Positions 20,156 to 29,633 are shown, counted from the first letter of the stretch. The stretch is 64,000 bases of DNA from Betaproteobacteria bacterium (GCA_013289985.1 JABCYW010000001.1:143772-207771), one strand, 5' to 3'. Notes: generated by a model from the sequence alone, not told the origin. Made by a program: numbers and translations.

Positions 20156-20896
20156 TCAGGACGCGTTGAGCTCGGCGACGAAGTCGTAGGTGTCGCCTCG
20201 GTAGATGGACTGCGACAGCTCGATCGCGCGACCGTCGCGCAGGTAGCCCAGGCGCTCCACCAGCAGGCCGGCATCGCCCACGTCGGCATCGAGCAGGCGG
20301 GCCTGTTCCTCGTTGAGCAGCAGCGCGCGCAGGCGTTGCAGCGCGCGCACGGGACGATTTCCGGCGCGCTCCAGCGCGTCGTACAGCGAGTTGTCCACGG
20401 CTTCGAGCGACGGCAGCGCCGCGGCCGACAGGGTGGCGTATTCGAGCGCCATCGGCGAGTCGTCGGCGTAGCGCAGGCGGTGGAAGCGGTACACCAGCGA
20501 GCCGGGACTCAGCGCCAGCTTCATCGCCTCTTCCGGCGTGACGGTGCCGCTGGAGCGCTTGATCCATTCGCTGCGCGGCGTGCGGCCACGGGCGCGCATG
20601 TCTTCCGAGAACGACGTGAGCTTGGCGAAATTCTTGTCGATGCGGGTGGACACGAAGTTGCCCGAGCCCTGGCGCTGATCCAGGAAGCCTTCGTCGGCCA
20701 GGCCCTGGATGGCCTTGCGCACCGTGATGCGCGAGACGCCCAGGTCGGCGGCCAGCTGGCGCTCGGAAGGCAGCGCGTCATCGGGCCCGAGGACCCGCTT
20801 CTCGATGGCCTCGCGCAGTGCGCGCTGCAGCTGTTGATAAAGCGGTTGACTGCCGTCGGGATCCAGCGTGTTGAGGAGTTGTGCCAGCGCGCTCAT
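20156..20896 (-). CDS. GntR-family (HutC type) repressor, NagQ/DasR-like
   Basis: 246 residues from the ATG at 20896, with AAGGG eight bases upstream. The N-terminal winged helix reads PLYQQLQRALREAIEKRVL, LPSERQLAADLGVSRITVRKAIQGL and GFLDQRQGSGNFV. The rest is a UTRA ligand domain (about residues 90-240), which in NagR/DasR/NagQ proteins binds GlcNAc-6-phosphate or GlcN-6-phosphate. It is divergent from a TonB receptor, and the shared intergenic region contains a box almost identical to the DasR consensus. Matching TGGT-type sites occur at the nag operon. It is thus the likely repressor of both, released by pathway intermediates. Confidence 0.9.
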   Translation of the reverse strand: MSALAQLLNTLDPDGSQPLYQQLQRALREAIEKRVLGPDDALPSERQLAADLGVSRITVRKAIQGLADEGFLDQRQGSGNFVSTRIDKNFAKLTSFSEDMRARGRTPRSEWIKRSSGTVTPEEAMKLALSPGSLVYRFHRLRYADDSPMALEYATLSAAALPSLEAVDNSLYDALERAGNRPVRALQRLRALLLNEEQARLLDADVGDAGLLVERLGYLRDGRAIELSQSIYRGDTYDFVAELNAS

Positions 20897-21289
20897 TGCG
20901 TGCCCTTTTTCGCGTTGTCGGGGGCTGCGGGGCGGCTCGTGCCGCTGCCGCACTGGGCGAGTCCGGCCGGCCGCGGGTCGCAGCTGCAACAGCATACCAC
21001 TCAGGCACCAAATTCCAGTGACACGCACCCGTCGGGCGAACCACGCCGCCGCGGCCTCGCGGACCGTGAATTCGCGACTTCCCAGCTCGTAAACGCGGTG
21101 TTGCCTTCACGCAATATGAGGGTAAACGCATAGGGTACTGGTCTAGACTGGTTGTACAGTGGTACTACCTTATCGCATACCAGGTTTCTAGCCCGAGGGT
21201 GCACCGTCTGAGCTCATGGAGAGACGGCACGACCCAACCCCAACCGGCCGCGTTCCCGAACAATGCTGCCACCCGAAAAGAGGAGCCCC
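20897..21289. promoter_or_regulatory. divergent regulatory region, gntR / TonB receptor
   Basis: These 393 bases hold no gene that I can support. The half next to gntR is GC-rich and featureless. The half next to the receptor has the triple TGGT operator (21137-21163), possible -35 elements (TTGCCT at 21101, TTGTAC at 21152) without a convincing -10, and a roughly 120-base leader before the receptor ATG. Confidence 0.6.
21137..21163 (+). promoter_or_regulatory. DasR/NagQ-type operator before TonB receptor 1
   Basis: ACTGGTCTAGACTGGT (21137-21152) shares its first twelve bases with the published DasR box of Streptomyces (ACTGGTCTAGACCACT). It is followed in phase by a third TGGT unit at 21160. 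The three TGGT units are 10 and 11 bases apart, one helical turn each. The divergent GntR repressor gene supports the assignment. Confidence 0.75.
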
Positions 21290-24100
21290 ATGAAGACGAA
21301 ACTTACGCCCATTGCCGCCGCCGCCGCGGTTGCGATCGCCGGAGCGGTCGCCGCGCCCGCATTTGCACAGTCCGCCGCTGCGCCCGCCGCTGCCGCGTCC
21401 GCCGCAAAGGCGGACGATGTGCAGACTGTCGAAGTCACGGGCATCCGGGCTTCGCTGCAATCCGCCATCACCGTGAAGCGCAACGCCGAGACGCACATCG
21501 ACGTCATCTCGGCCGAGGACATCGGCAAGATGCCTGACAAGAACGTGGCCGACTCGCTGGCGCGTATCCCGGGCGTGACCATCATGAACAGCCCCTCGGG
21601 CGGCTCCGGCGGCTTCGACGAGCGCGACCGCGTGGGCCTGCGTGGCACCAACCCCAGCCTGACGCAGACGCTGCTGGACGGCCACCCGGTCGCCAACGGC
21701 GACTGGTTCGTGCTGGACCAGACCGGCGCGGGCGTGGGCCGCAGCGTCAGCTTCTCGCTGCTGCCGTCCGAACTGGTGAGCCGGGTCGAAGTGCACAAGA
21801 ACGCAGTCGCCTCCGACATCGAAGGCGGCACGGCCGGTTCCGTGAACATCATCACCCGCAAGCCGCTGGAATTCTCCAAGCAGTTCACCCTGGAAGCCAC
21901 GCTGGGCGCGGTCTATGCCGACCTGCCGAAGAAGACCGACCCGCAGGCCAGCGCGCTGGTGGCCTGGAGGAACGAGTCCAAGACCTTCGGCGTGATGCTG
22001 CAAGCCTTCGACGAGAAGCGCCACCTGCGCCGCGATGGCGTCGAGACCTTCGCCCATGACGGCCAGAATGCGCTGACCCCCATCAGTGCCACCACGAACG
22101 CGACGGCCGTTGCCGCCGGCATCCCCGTGGGCACGCTCTACCCCAACCTGATGGGTGCGGCCTTGTTCACCCAGGACCGCGACCGCAAGGGCGGCGCCGT
22201 CAACGTCGAGATCAAGCCGACCAACGACATCGACCTCTCCCTCTCGGGCTTCTCGTCCAAGATGGACGCGAACAACTACAACCGCAATTTCATGATGTCG
22301 CCCTTCTGGGGGCTCAACGACACGCGCCATACGGGCAACCTTCCCACGATCGGCAACTTCACGATCGACCCTTCGACCAACATCCTGACCTCGGTCAACT
22401 ACACCTTCGCGCAGCCCACGCAAGTCGGCGTGTTCGACCTGATCTCGCGCAAGGCGTCGGCCTCGACCAACTACCTCAGCCTGGAAGGTTCCTGGAACGT
22501 CAACCGCTCGCTGAAGCTGTCCGGCAACGGGGGCGTGTCCAACGGCGAGGGCCGGACCCTCTCGCAAGACGTCTGGGAAGGCGACATCTATGGCACGGCT
22601 GCCGGCTATCAGCTCCACGGCAGCGGCACGGCGCCCTCGTTCGGCATGACCCTGGCCCCGCCGCCCGCCCCCACCGTTGCCACCGGCAACTACGCGACGG
22701 ACTGGATCTTCGGCGACCAGGACGTCGACGTGAAAGACAAGGACACCTGGGGTCAGATCGATTCCGAGTACTCCTTCGCCGACGGCGTGCTCCGCAGCCT
22801 GAAGTTCGGCCTGCGCGGCTCCGAGCACAAGCGCTACACCGATGGCCCCATCATCGCCCAAGGCCCGAACTGGGGTACCGACCCCTTCGCCCACCCGCTT
22901 CCCCAATCCGACTTCACCGAGACCTACCCCAGCAACTTCGGCAGCGGCCTGGGCAGCGGCTTCCCCACGGGCATCGCCTTCCCGACGCCGGCAGCCCTGG
23001 CGGCCTATGACGCCACCTATGCCGCACGCCCGCTTTCGCGCCGCATCGTGACGCACGAATACAACGTGAAGGAGAATACTTCGGCCGGCTACGTGCAAGG
23101 CAACCTGGAAGGCGAAACCTGGAGCGGCAACGTGGGCCTGCGCATCGTGCAGACCAAGGAAAGCTCCCTGGTCTGGGCGCCCACCAGCAATAAATCCTTG
23201 CCGGGCTACGTCGACTCCGTGTGGGCGGCTGGCGCCATTCCCTACACCGGCTATTACCAGACCTACGACAAGCGCAACTACACGGACTTCCTGCCAAGCG
23301 CCAGCATCCGCATCGAGGTGACGCCGAAGGTCATTGCCCGCTTCGCGCTGTCGCGCACGATGACCCGCCCCGACTACACGGCCCTGTCGTCGGCCCAACT
23401 GCTGGGCAGCTACTCCGACCCCACCGGCAAGACCGTGGGCACCGGCACCACCGGCAACCCCAACCTCGACCCGGTCCGCTCGACCAACGTCGACGCCAAC
23501 TTCGAGTACTACTTCGCGCCGCGCGCCTTCGTGTCGATGGGTGCGTTCCACATGGAGATGGCCAGCTACATCACCGATGGCACGCAGCGGGGAACCTACA
23601 CGACCGACCTGGTGAGCGGCACGCCGGGGCAAACCATCACGGCCCCGTTCAACCTGACCACGAATGTCAACATGAAGGCCTCCGTCACGGGCCTGGAATT
23701 CGCGGTCGAGACGCCGGTGTTCAGCAACTTCGGTGTCAGCGCGAACTACACGCTTGCCGATGCGCACGACGACACGGGACACGTGCTGAAGGGCTCGGTC
23801 AAGAACTCCGGGACCCTGAGCGGCTTCTTCGAGAACGACATGTTCTCGGCGCGCCTGAACTACAGCTACAGCGGGGACAACTTCCTGGGTCGCGACCGTG
23901 GCACCGACTACTACCAACGCGGTGTCGGCGTGATGTCCGCCGCGCTGGGCTACAAGGTCGGCGATCACCTGGCCTTCAGCCTGGATGCGCAGAACCTGAA
24001 CAACCCGATCCTGAAGTACTACGGCGACTTCAAGTCGGAACCGCGCGCCATCTACCGCAACGGCCGCCAGTTCTACCTGAGCGCCCACTTCAAGTACTGA
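21290..24100 (+). CDS. TonB-dependent receptor 1 (TonB-Xanth-Caul type)
   Basis: 936 residues from the ATG at 21290, with AGAGGAG upstream. A signal peptide ends in AFAQ. An Ala-rich linker leads to the TonB-box-like VQTVEVTGIRASL, then the plug domain (VISAEDIGKMPDKNVADSLARIPGVTI, VGLRGTNPSLTQTLLDGH, IEGGTAGSVNIITRKPL). The remaining 750 residues form the barrel, ending in Tyr. The sequence style is that of the TonB-Xanth-Caul subfamily, whose members take up glycans in Xanthomonas, Caulobacter and Shewanella. The divergent GntR and its box point to a GlcNAc-containing ligand. It is followed by a terminator and then the cupin gene. Confidence 0.92.
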   Translation: MKTKLTPIAAAAAVAIAGAVAAPAFAQSAAAPAAAASAAKADDVQTVEVTGIRASLQSAITVKRNAETHIDVISAEDIGKMPDKNVADSLARIPGVTIMNSPSGGSGGFDERDRVGLRGTNPSLTQTLLDGHPVANGDWFVLDQTGAGVGRSVSFSLLPSELVSRVEVHKNAVASDIEGGTAGSVNIITRKPLEFSKQFTLEATLGAVYADLPKKTDPQASALVAWRNESKTFGVMLQAFDEKRHLRRDGVETFAHDGQNALTPISATTNATAVAAGIPVGTLYPNLMGAALFTQDRDRKGGAVNVEIKPTNDIDLSLSGFSSKMDANNYNRNFMMSPFWGLNDTRHTGNLPTIGNFTIDPSTNILTSVNYTFAQPTQVGVFDLISRKASASTNYLSLEGSWNVNRSLKLSGNGGVSNGEGRTLSQDVWEGDIYGTAAGYQLHGSGTAPSFGMTLAPPPAPTVATGNYATDWIFGDQDVDVKDKDTWGQIDSEYSFADGVLRSLKFGLRGSEHKRYTDGPIIAQGPNWGTDPFAHPLPQSDFTETYPSNFGSGLGSGFPTGIAFPTPAALAAYDATYAARPLSRRIVTHEYNVKENTSAGYVQGNLEGETWSGNVGLRIVQTKESSLVWAPTSNKSLPGYVDSVWAAGAIPYTGYYQTYDKRNYTDFLPSASIRIEVTPKVIARFALSRTMTRPDYTALSSAQLLGSYSDPTGKTVGTGTTGNPNLDPVRSTNVDANFEYYFAPRAFVSMGAFHMEMASYITDGTQRGTYTTDLVSGTPGQTITAPFNLTTNVNMKASVTGLEFAVETPVFSNFGVSANYTLADAHDDTGHVLKGSVKNSGTLSGFFENDMFSARLNYSYSGDNFLGRDRGTDYYQRGVGVMSAALGYKVGDHLAFSLDAQNLNNPILKYYGDFKSEPRAIYRNGRQFYLSAHFKY

Positions 24101-24137
24101 TCGTCCGCGGCTGCCCGCGTCGGCGGGCTTTCACGGC

Positions 24138-24166
24138 AAAGGACGGCCTTCTGGCCGTCCTTTTTT
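24138..24166 (+). terminator. intrinsic terminator after TonB receptor 1
   Basis: AAAGGACGGCC, a short loop and GGCCGTCC are followed by six T residues. This separates the receptor from the cupin-halogenase genes, at least partly. Confidence 0.88.
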
Positions 24167-24230
24167 CCATCTCACCCCGCACCGGGGCTGGGCTATGCTG
24201 GAAGATCACGCCACGTTTCGCGTTTCCACG

Positions 24231-25235
24231 ATGACTGCGTCCCCTCACCCCCTGCCCGAAATGCACGGCGTCGACCGCGCCAGGTTCGAGGCCGAGATCC
24301 TGCCGGGCAACGCCCCAGTCATCCTGCGTGGGGTGGCGAGCGGCTGGCCCGCGGTGGCCAAGGGCCGCGAATCGCCGCTGGCGCTGGCGCAATATCTCGC
24401 GGCGATGGACAACGGCTGTCCCGTGGACGCGCTCATGACGCGCCCCGAGGAAGACGGCCGCCTCTTCTACGACGCCGCCATGACCGGCTTCAATTACGTG
24501 CACGCCAAGCTGCCGGTGTCGCATGTGCTGGAACAGATCCTCCGCTACGCGCAGTTCGAGCGGGCACCGGCGGTGGTGATCCAGAGCGCGGCGATCGCCC
24601 GCTGCATGCCCGAGCTCAAGCGCGACCACGTGCTGCCGCTGCTGGACGAAAGCGTCGAGCCGCGCGCCTGGATGGGCACCGTCACGGTCACCCCCGCGCA
24701 TTTCGACGAGTCGCACAACATCGCCGTGTGCGTGGCCGGGCGCAGGCGCTTCACGCTGCTTCCGCCCGAACAGGTCGCCAACCTCTACGTCGGCCCGCTC
24801 GACCACGCGCCCGCCGGCAGGCCGATCTCCCTGGTGGACTTCGCCAAGCCGGACTTCGACCGTTTCCCGCGATTTCGCGACGCGCTGGCCCACGCGCGGG
24901 TCGCCGACCTGGAGCCTGGCGACGCCATCTACATGCCGCCGCTGTGGTGGCACCACGTGCAGTCGCAGGCGAAGATGAACATGCTCGTGAATTACTGGTG
25001 GGCGCCGCCGCCGTCGCCCGGGCTCGCCACCCTGATCTACGCCACCGCCGCCCTGCGCTCCTTGCCGCTCGCGCAGCGCCAGGCGTGGCGTCATCTGTTC
25101 GAGCACTACGTGTTCGATGCCGAGCAGGGTGACGCCGACCACATTCCGGCTGAACGGCGCAGCGTGCTCGGCGAGATGAGCGCCGAAGATCATGCACGAC
25201 TGCGCAAGTTCCTGAGCGAGCGGCTCGCACGCTGA
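24231..25235 (+). CDS. JmjC-like cupin protein 1, halogenase-linked
   Basis: 334 residues from the ATG at 24231; an in-frame ATG at 24195 would add 12 residues, and neither has a strong ribosome site. The opening (FEAEILPGNAPVILRGVASGWPA) is the usual start of JmjC/cupin_8 proteins. The iron site is visible as TPAHFDESHN (HxD) followed about 90 residues later by PPLWWHHVQ (distal His). Fe(II)/2-oxoglutarate dioxygenases of this fold hydroxylate proteins or small molecules; no substrate is known for this branch. Such genes repeatedly neighbour TonB receptors and tryptophan-halogenase-like genes in other Proteobacteria. It lies twelve bases before halogenase 1 and is paralogous to the cupin at 28608. 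Confidence 0.85.
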   Translation: MTASPHPLPEMHGVDRARFEAEILPGNAPVILRGVASGWPAVAKGRESPLALAQYLAAMDNGCPVDALMTRPEEDGRLFYDAAMTGFNYVHAKLPVSHVLEQILRYAQFERAPAVVIQSAAIARCMPELKRDHVLPLLDESVEPRAWMGTVTVTPAHFDESHNIAVCVAGRRRFTLLPPEQVANLYVGPLDHAPAGRPISLVDFAKPDFDRFPRFRDALAHARVADLEPGDAIYMPPLWWHHVQSQAKMNMLVNYWWAPPPSPGLATLIYATAALRSLPLAQRQAWRHLFEHYVFDAEQGDADHIPAERRSVLGEMSAEDHARLRKFLSERLAR

Positions 25236-25246
25236 TCGCCCATGAC

Positions 25247-26860
25247 ATGACCAAAATCGGACCAGAACCGCGCATGCAGTACAGTCCCACCGAGCCACCC
25301 GTCAAGCACATCGCCATCGTGGGCGGCGGCACGGCCGGCTGGATGACCGCGTTGCTGCTGTCCGCGTCGAAGTTCGGCGCGCGCCTGAAGGTGACCGTGC
25401 TCGATGCGCCGAAGGCGGCCATCGTCGGCGGCGGCGAGGGCTCCACGCCGTGGCTGCGCGGCTTCTTCGACAGCATGGGCATCGCCGAGGCGGAGTGGAT
25501 GCCCGCCTGCGATGCGACGTACAAGAGCGGCATCACGTTCGACGGCTGGAGCACGCGCCCGGGCCACGAGAGCTGGTTCCACCCGTTCCCGTCGATGCTG
25601 GACAACCTCACGATGCCGCAGTTCCTGCGCAACGTGCACGCCCGGCTGAACGGCGCTGACGTCCACGCGCATCCCGACCGCTTCTTCATGTCGCAGCGCG
25701 TGGCCGTCGCAGGACGCGCGCCGCTGCCCGCGCACGAGTTCCCGTTCGACCTCGGCTACGGCTACCACTTCGACGCCACGCTGCTGGCCGCGTTCCTGCG
25801 CGCCAAGGCACTGCAGCGCGGCGTGGTGCACGTGGCGCGGCACATGAATTCGGCCACGCTCGACGAGCGCGGCGATATCCGCGCGCTCGAGCTCGACGGC
25901 GGCGACAGTCTCGCGGCCGACTTCTTCGTCGACTGCTCCGGCTTGGCCTCGCTGCTGATCGGCCAGGCGCTGAAGACGCCGTACGTGTCGTTCTCCGACG
26001 TGCTGTTCAACGACGCGGTCATCGCGATGCCCACGCCCGACCACGACGGCCCGCTGATGTCGCAGACGGTGTCCACGGGCCTGAAGCACGGCTGGGCGTG
26101 GAGGCTCCCGCTGACCTCGGGCAACAGCAACGGCTACGTCTACAGCAGCGCGCACGTGTCCGCCGACGCGGCCGAGACCGAGCTGCGCGCGCACCTCGGG
26201 CTGCTCGACGCCGACGTGCCCGCGCGCCACCTGAAGATGCGGGTGGGCCGGCACGCGAAGCACTGGAACCGCAACTGCGTGGCCATCGGCCTGTCGCAGG
26301 GCTTCATCGAGCCGCTGGAGGTCACCACGCTGATGTTCGTGCAGCGCGCCGCGGCGTCGTTCGTGGACGTGCTCGAGCGCGGCGACCTCGGCGAGGCCGC
26401 GCAGGCCGCGTTCAACGGCGGCCTCGATGCGCGCGTGGACGGCGAGCGCGACTACGTGGTCGCCCACTACAAGAGCAACTCCCGGACCGACACCGACTAC
26501 TGGCGCGCGAACGCGGCCAACGACGCGCTGTCGGAGTCGCTGCAACTGCTGCTGCGCACCTGGTTCGCGAGCCAGCCCATCGCGCCCGGCATCGAGAACG
26601 GCAGCTTCGGCACCGGCTGCGACACGTTGTCGTGGTACTGCCTGCTCGCCGGCGTGGGCCTGTTCCCGGAAGTGCGGCAGGGGGGCGCGAACGAGGCGGG
26701 CGCCGACCTCGCGGGCATCGACGACCTGATCCGGCGCAGCACGCCCAACTTCCCCGACCACCGGGCCTGGCTGCGCGACATCCCGCCGCACGCCGAACGC
26801 GTCAACCTCTGGCGCCAGCCGGCCGACGCCGGACGCCGCGTCACGCTCGGCGCGCTCTGA
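25247..26860 (+). CDS. flavin-dependent tryptophan-halogenase family protein 1
   Basis: 537 residues (an in-frame ATG at 25274 is an alternative start). The FAD motif is IAIVGGGTAGWMTALLL (GGGTAG at 26-31). The catalytic lysine equivalent to PrnA K79 is K93 in DATYKSGITFDGW. The motif that keeps halogenases from being monooxygenases, WxWxIP, appears as WAWRLP (W283-P288), so Leu replaces Ile. SQGFIEPLEVTTLMF matches the substrate-side Glu segment. These enzymes use FADH2, oxygen and halide to form HOCl or HOBr and halogenate indoles; Xanthomonas relatives brominate free indoles in vitro. A separate flavin reductase is needed and none is next to it. It is in series with halogenase 2, 30 bases later. 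Confidence 0.9.
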   Translation: MTKIGPEPRMQYSPTEPPVKHIAIVGGGTAGWMTALLLSASKFGARLKVTVLDAPKAAIVGGGEGSTPWLRGFFDSMGIAEAEWMPACDATYKSGITFDGWSTRPGHESWFHPFPSMLDNLTMPQFLRNVHARLNGADVHAHPDRFFMSQRVAVAGRAPLPAHEFPFDLGYGYHFDATLLAAFLRAKALQRGVVHVARHMNSATLDERGDIRALELDGGDSLAADFFVDCSGLASLLIGQALKTPYVSFSDVLFNDAVIAMPTPDHDGPLMSQTVSTGLKHGWAWRLPLTSGNSNGYVYSSAHVSADAAETELRAHLGLLDADVPARHLKMRVGRHAKHWNRNCVAIGLSQGFIEPLEVTTLMFVQRAAASFVDVLERGDLGEAAQAAFNGGLDARVDGERDYVVAHYKSNSRTDTDYWRANAANDALSESLQLLLRTWFASQPIAPGIENGSFGTGCDTLSWYCLLAGVGLFPEVRQGGANEAGADLAGIDDLIRRSTPNFPDHRAWLRDIPPHAERVNLWRQPADAGRRVTLGAL

Positions 26861-26890
26861 CCCACCCACACCTCTGACACTGGCCGCGGC

Positions 26891-28504
26891 ATGACGGACA
26901 CCTCCACGATCTGCAACCAGAACGCCGCGGCGCGCACCCGCCCCGCCGGCGAGCTGCCCGAGCCGCCGATCCGCCACGTCGCGGTGGTGGGCGGCGGCAC
27001 CGCCGGCTGGATGACGGCGCTGCTGCTGGCCAACTCGAAGTTCGGCGAGCGCCTGAAGGTGACGGTGCTGGAGTCGCCGCAGGTGGGCATCATCGGCGTC
27101 GGCGAAGGCTCCACGCCGTGGCTGCGCCTCTTCTTCGAATCGCTGGGCATCGAGGAACGCGAGTGGATGCCCGCGTGCAACGCCACGTACAAGAGCGGCA
27201 TCACGTTCGACGGCTGGTCCACGCGACCCGGCTACGAGAGCTACTTCCACCCGTTTGCATCGATGCTGGACAACCTCACGATGCCGCAGTTCGTGGGCAA
27301 CGTGCACGCGCGGCTGAACGACGCCGACGTGCACGCGCATCCCGACCGCTTCTTCATCTCGAACAAGGTGGCGCAGTCCGGCCGCGCGCCCCGGCCGCGG
27401 CGCAGTTTCCCGTTCGACATCTGGTACGGCTACCACTTCGACTCCTCGCTGCTCGGCGCGTTCCTCGCCAGGAAGGCGGCCGAGCGCGGGGTCGCGCACG
27501 TGGCACGCCACATGACGTCGGTGTCGCTAGCCGAGAGCGGCGACATCCGCGCCCTCGAGCTCGAAGGCGGCGACACGCTGGCCGCCGACTTCTTCGTCGA
27601 CTGCACCGGCTTCGCCTCGCTGCTGATCGGCAAGGCGCTGCAGACGCCGTATGTCTCGTTCGCGCAGAACCTGTTCAACGACTCGGCCATCGCGATGCCC
27701 ACGCCGTCGGGCGACGGGCCGCTGATGTCGCAGACCGTCTCCACCGCGATGCGCCACGGCTGGGCGTGGAAGATCCCGCTGACCTCGCGCAACGGCAACG
27801 GCTACGTCTACAGCAGCGCGCACGTGTCGGCCGACGCTGCCGAGACCGAGCTGCGCACGCGCCTGGGGCTGCTCGACGCCGACGTCCCCGCGCGCCACCT
27901 GAAGATGCGCATCGGCCGCTACACGCAGCACTGGAACCGCAACTGCGTGGCCGTGGGCCTGTCGCAGGGCTTCATCGAGCCGCTGGAGGCCACGGCGCTG
28001 CTGTTCGTGCAGCGCACGGCGCAGTGGCTGGTCGAGGCGCTCGAGAAGGGCGAGCTCGACGAGCCGGCGCGCGCGAGCTTCAACGACAAGATCAACGCGC
28101 AGTTCGAGGGCACGCGCGACTACATCGTCACGCACTACAAGACGAACACGCGCAGCGACACGCCGTATTGGCGCGACAACGCCACCAACACGGCGCTGTC
28201 CGACCCGCTGCGCCTGCTGCTGGGCGCTTGGCTCGCGAGCAAGCCCATCGTGGGCGGCATCCGGCAGGGCCAGATCGGCCGGGGGTATCCGACGATGTCG
28301 TGGTACTGCCTGCTGGCCGGCATGGGCCTGTTCCCCGAGGACGCCCACCTGCGCGCGCCGACGGCGCAGGAATCGCAGTACGACCTCGATGGGCTCGACC
28401 AGCTGCTCGAACGCAGCGCGCTCAACTTCCCCGACCACCGCGAATTCCTGGGGGACATTCCGGCGAAGGTGGTGGAGAAGTCGTTCCAGGTCTATCAATG
28501 GTGA
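26891..28504 (+). CDS. flavin-dependent tryptophan-halogenase family protein 2
   Basis: 537 residues, exactly as long as halogenase 1 and clearly its paralogue along the whole length. The FAD loop is VAVVGGGTAGWMTALLL, the catalytic lysine is K101 in NATYKSGITFDGW, and the signature is a canonical WAWKIP (W291-P296). SQGFIEPLEATALLF is the active-site Glu region. All halogenase hallmarks are intact, so it should be active. The two copies differ most at the N-terminus (20 extra residues here) and near the C-terminus. Its ATG has no obvious ribosome site. The cupin 2 gene follows after 103 bases. Confidence 0.92.
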   Translation: MTDTSTICNQNAAARTRPAGELPEPPIRHVAVVGGGTAGWMTALLLANSKFGERLKVTVLESPQVGIIGVGEGSTPWLRLFFESLGIEEREWMPACNATYKSGITFDGWSTRPGYESYFHPFASMLDNLTMPQFVGNVHARLNDADVHAHPDRFFISNKVAQSGRAPRPRRSFPFDIWYGYHFDSSLLGAFLARKAAERGVAHVARHMTSVSLAESGDIRALELEGGDTLAADFFVDCTGFASLLIGKALQTPYVSFAQNLFNDSAIAMPTPSGDGPLMSQTVSTAMRHGWAWKIPLTSRNGNGYVYSSAHVSADAAETELRTRLGLLDADVPARHLKMRIGRYTQHWNRNCVAVGLSQGFIEPLEATALLFVQRTAQWLVEALEKGELDEPARASFNDKINAQFEGTRDYIVTHYKTNTRSDTPYWRDNATNTALSDPLRLLLGAWLASKPIVGGIRQGQIGRGYPTMSWYCLLAGMGLFPEDAHLRAPTAQESQYDLDGLDQLLERSALNFPDHREFLGDIPAKVVEKSFQVYQW

Positions 28505-28607
28505 GTCGAGCGCCGCGGCGCGCGATCGGGGTCAGGCCTTCGCGTCGCCATCGCGATCCGCGACCGCGGCCTTCCTAGAATCGACCTGTCAACACCGAGA
28601 GGACAGC

Positions 28608-29633
28608 ATGAACGGCGAGCTGCAGCCCATCGCGCGACGGCGCGACGTCGACCCGGAGACCTTCCACAACGAGATCGTGCCGCGCGGCGAGCCGTGCGTG
28701 CTCGAGGGCGTGGTGGGCCGCTGGCCCGTCGTCGAGGCCGCGCGCGCGTCCACCGAGGCCCTCTGCGAGTACCTCATCGGCCACGACGCCGGCGTCGAAG
28801 GCGACGCGGTGCTGGTGCCGGCCGGGCTCGATGGCCGCATGTTCTACAAGCCCGACCTCAGCGACTTCAACTTCGCGCGCCGCAAGCTCACCATCTCGGC
28901 GGTGCTGCAGCAGCTGGCGCGCTACTCGCACTTCGAGTCGCCGCCCTCGGTGGCGATGCAGTGCGCGCGCATCAACGAATGCCTGCCGGGCTTCGAGGCC
29001 GCGAACCCGATGCCGCTGATGGCCGCGGACGTCCATCCGCGCCTGTGGTTCGGCAACGCGTTCCTGACGCCGGCGCACATCGACGAGCTCGACAACCTCG
29101 CCTGCGTCGTCGGCGGCCGGCGGCGTTTCACGCTGTTCCCGCCCGAGCAGGTGGGCAACCTGTACATCGGTCCGCTGGACTTCACGCCGGCCGGCGCGCC
29201 GGTGAGCCTGGTGTCGCTGAAGTCGCCCGATTTCGAGCGCTTTCCGCGCTTTCGGGAGGCATTGGCGGCCGCCCGCGTCGCCGATCTCGAGCCGGGCGAC
29301 GCGCTGTTCATTCCCGCCGTGTGGTGGCACCACGTGGAGTCGTTCGACCAGGTCAACGTCCTGGTCAACTACTGGTGGCAGCAGCCGTCGCACCTCCAGG
29401 AGTCGCGCGTCTCGCCGACGAAGTCGCTGCTGCACGCGTTGCTGAGCATTCGCCATCTTCCGCCGGCCCATCGCAAGGGCTGGGCGGAAATCTTCTCGCA
29501 CTTCGTCTTCGCCGACCCCGCGGACGCCACGGGCCACTTGCCCGCCGAGCGGCACGGGGTGCTTGGCCAGCTGCCGCCGGACCAGGTGGACGAGTTGCTG
29601 GCCGGGATGCTGCCCGGCACGAAAGGCGGCTGA
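28608..29633 (+). CDS. JmjC-like cupin protein 2, halogenase-linked
   Basis: 341 residues from the ATG at 28608, with GAGAGGA upstream. It aligns by eye with cupin 1: FHNEIVPRGEPCVLEGVVGRWPV at the start, the iron motif TPAHIDELDN (HxD), PPEQVGNLYIGPLDF, and the distal His in PAVWWHHVES. It is therefore another probable Fe(II)/2-oxoglutarate enzyme of unknown substrate. It has its own ribosome site and a larger gap from halogenase 2 than the other members of the block. It is followed 233 bases later by TonB receptor 2. The pair of cupins flanks the pair of halogenases. Confidence 0.85.
   Translation: MNGELQPIARRRDVDPETFHNEIVPRGEPCVLEGVVGRWPVVEAARASTEALCEYLIGHDAGVEGDAVLVPAGLDGRMFYKPDLSDFNFARRKLTISAVLQQLARYSHFESPPSVAMQCARINECLPGFEAANPMPLMAADVHPRLWFGNAFLTPAHIDELDNLACVVGGRRRFTLFPPEQVGNLYIGPLDFTPAGAPVSLVSLKSPDFERFPRFREALAAARVADLEPGDALFIPAVWWHHVESFDQVNVLVNYWWQQPSHLQESRVSPTKSLLHALLSIRHLPPAHRKGWAEIFSHFVFADPADATGHLPAERHGVLGQLPPDQVDELLAGMLPGTKGG

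Noticed and set aside
20897-21028. 44-residue N-terminal extension of the GntR protein
   Set aside because: The shorter start at 20896 has a ribosome site and begins at the normal place for the family. The extension would run into the operator region.
21188-24088. 966-codon open frame on the minus strand opposite TonB receptor 1
   Set aside because: It mirrors the codon pattern of the receptor gene, has His/Val/Gly-rich low-complexity sequence and no domain. Similar antisense frames lie opposite receptors 2 and 3 (29837-32800, 40225-43356) and the RND pump (48524-52060).
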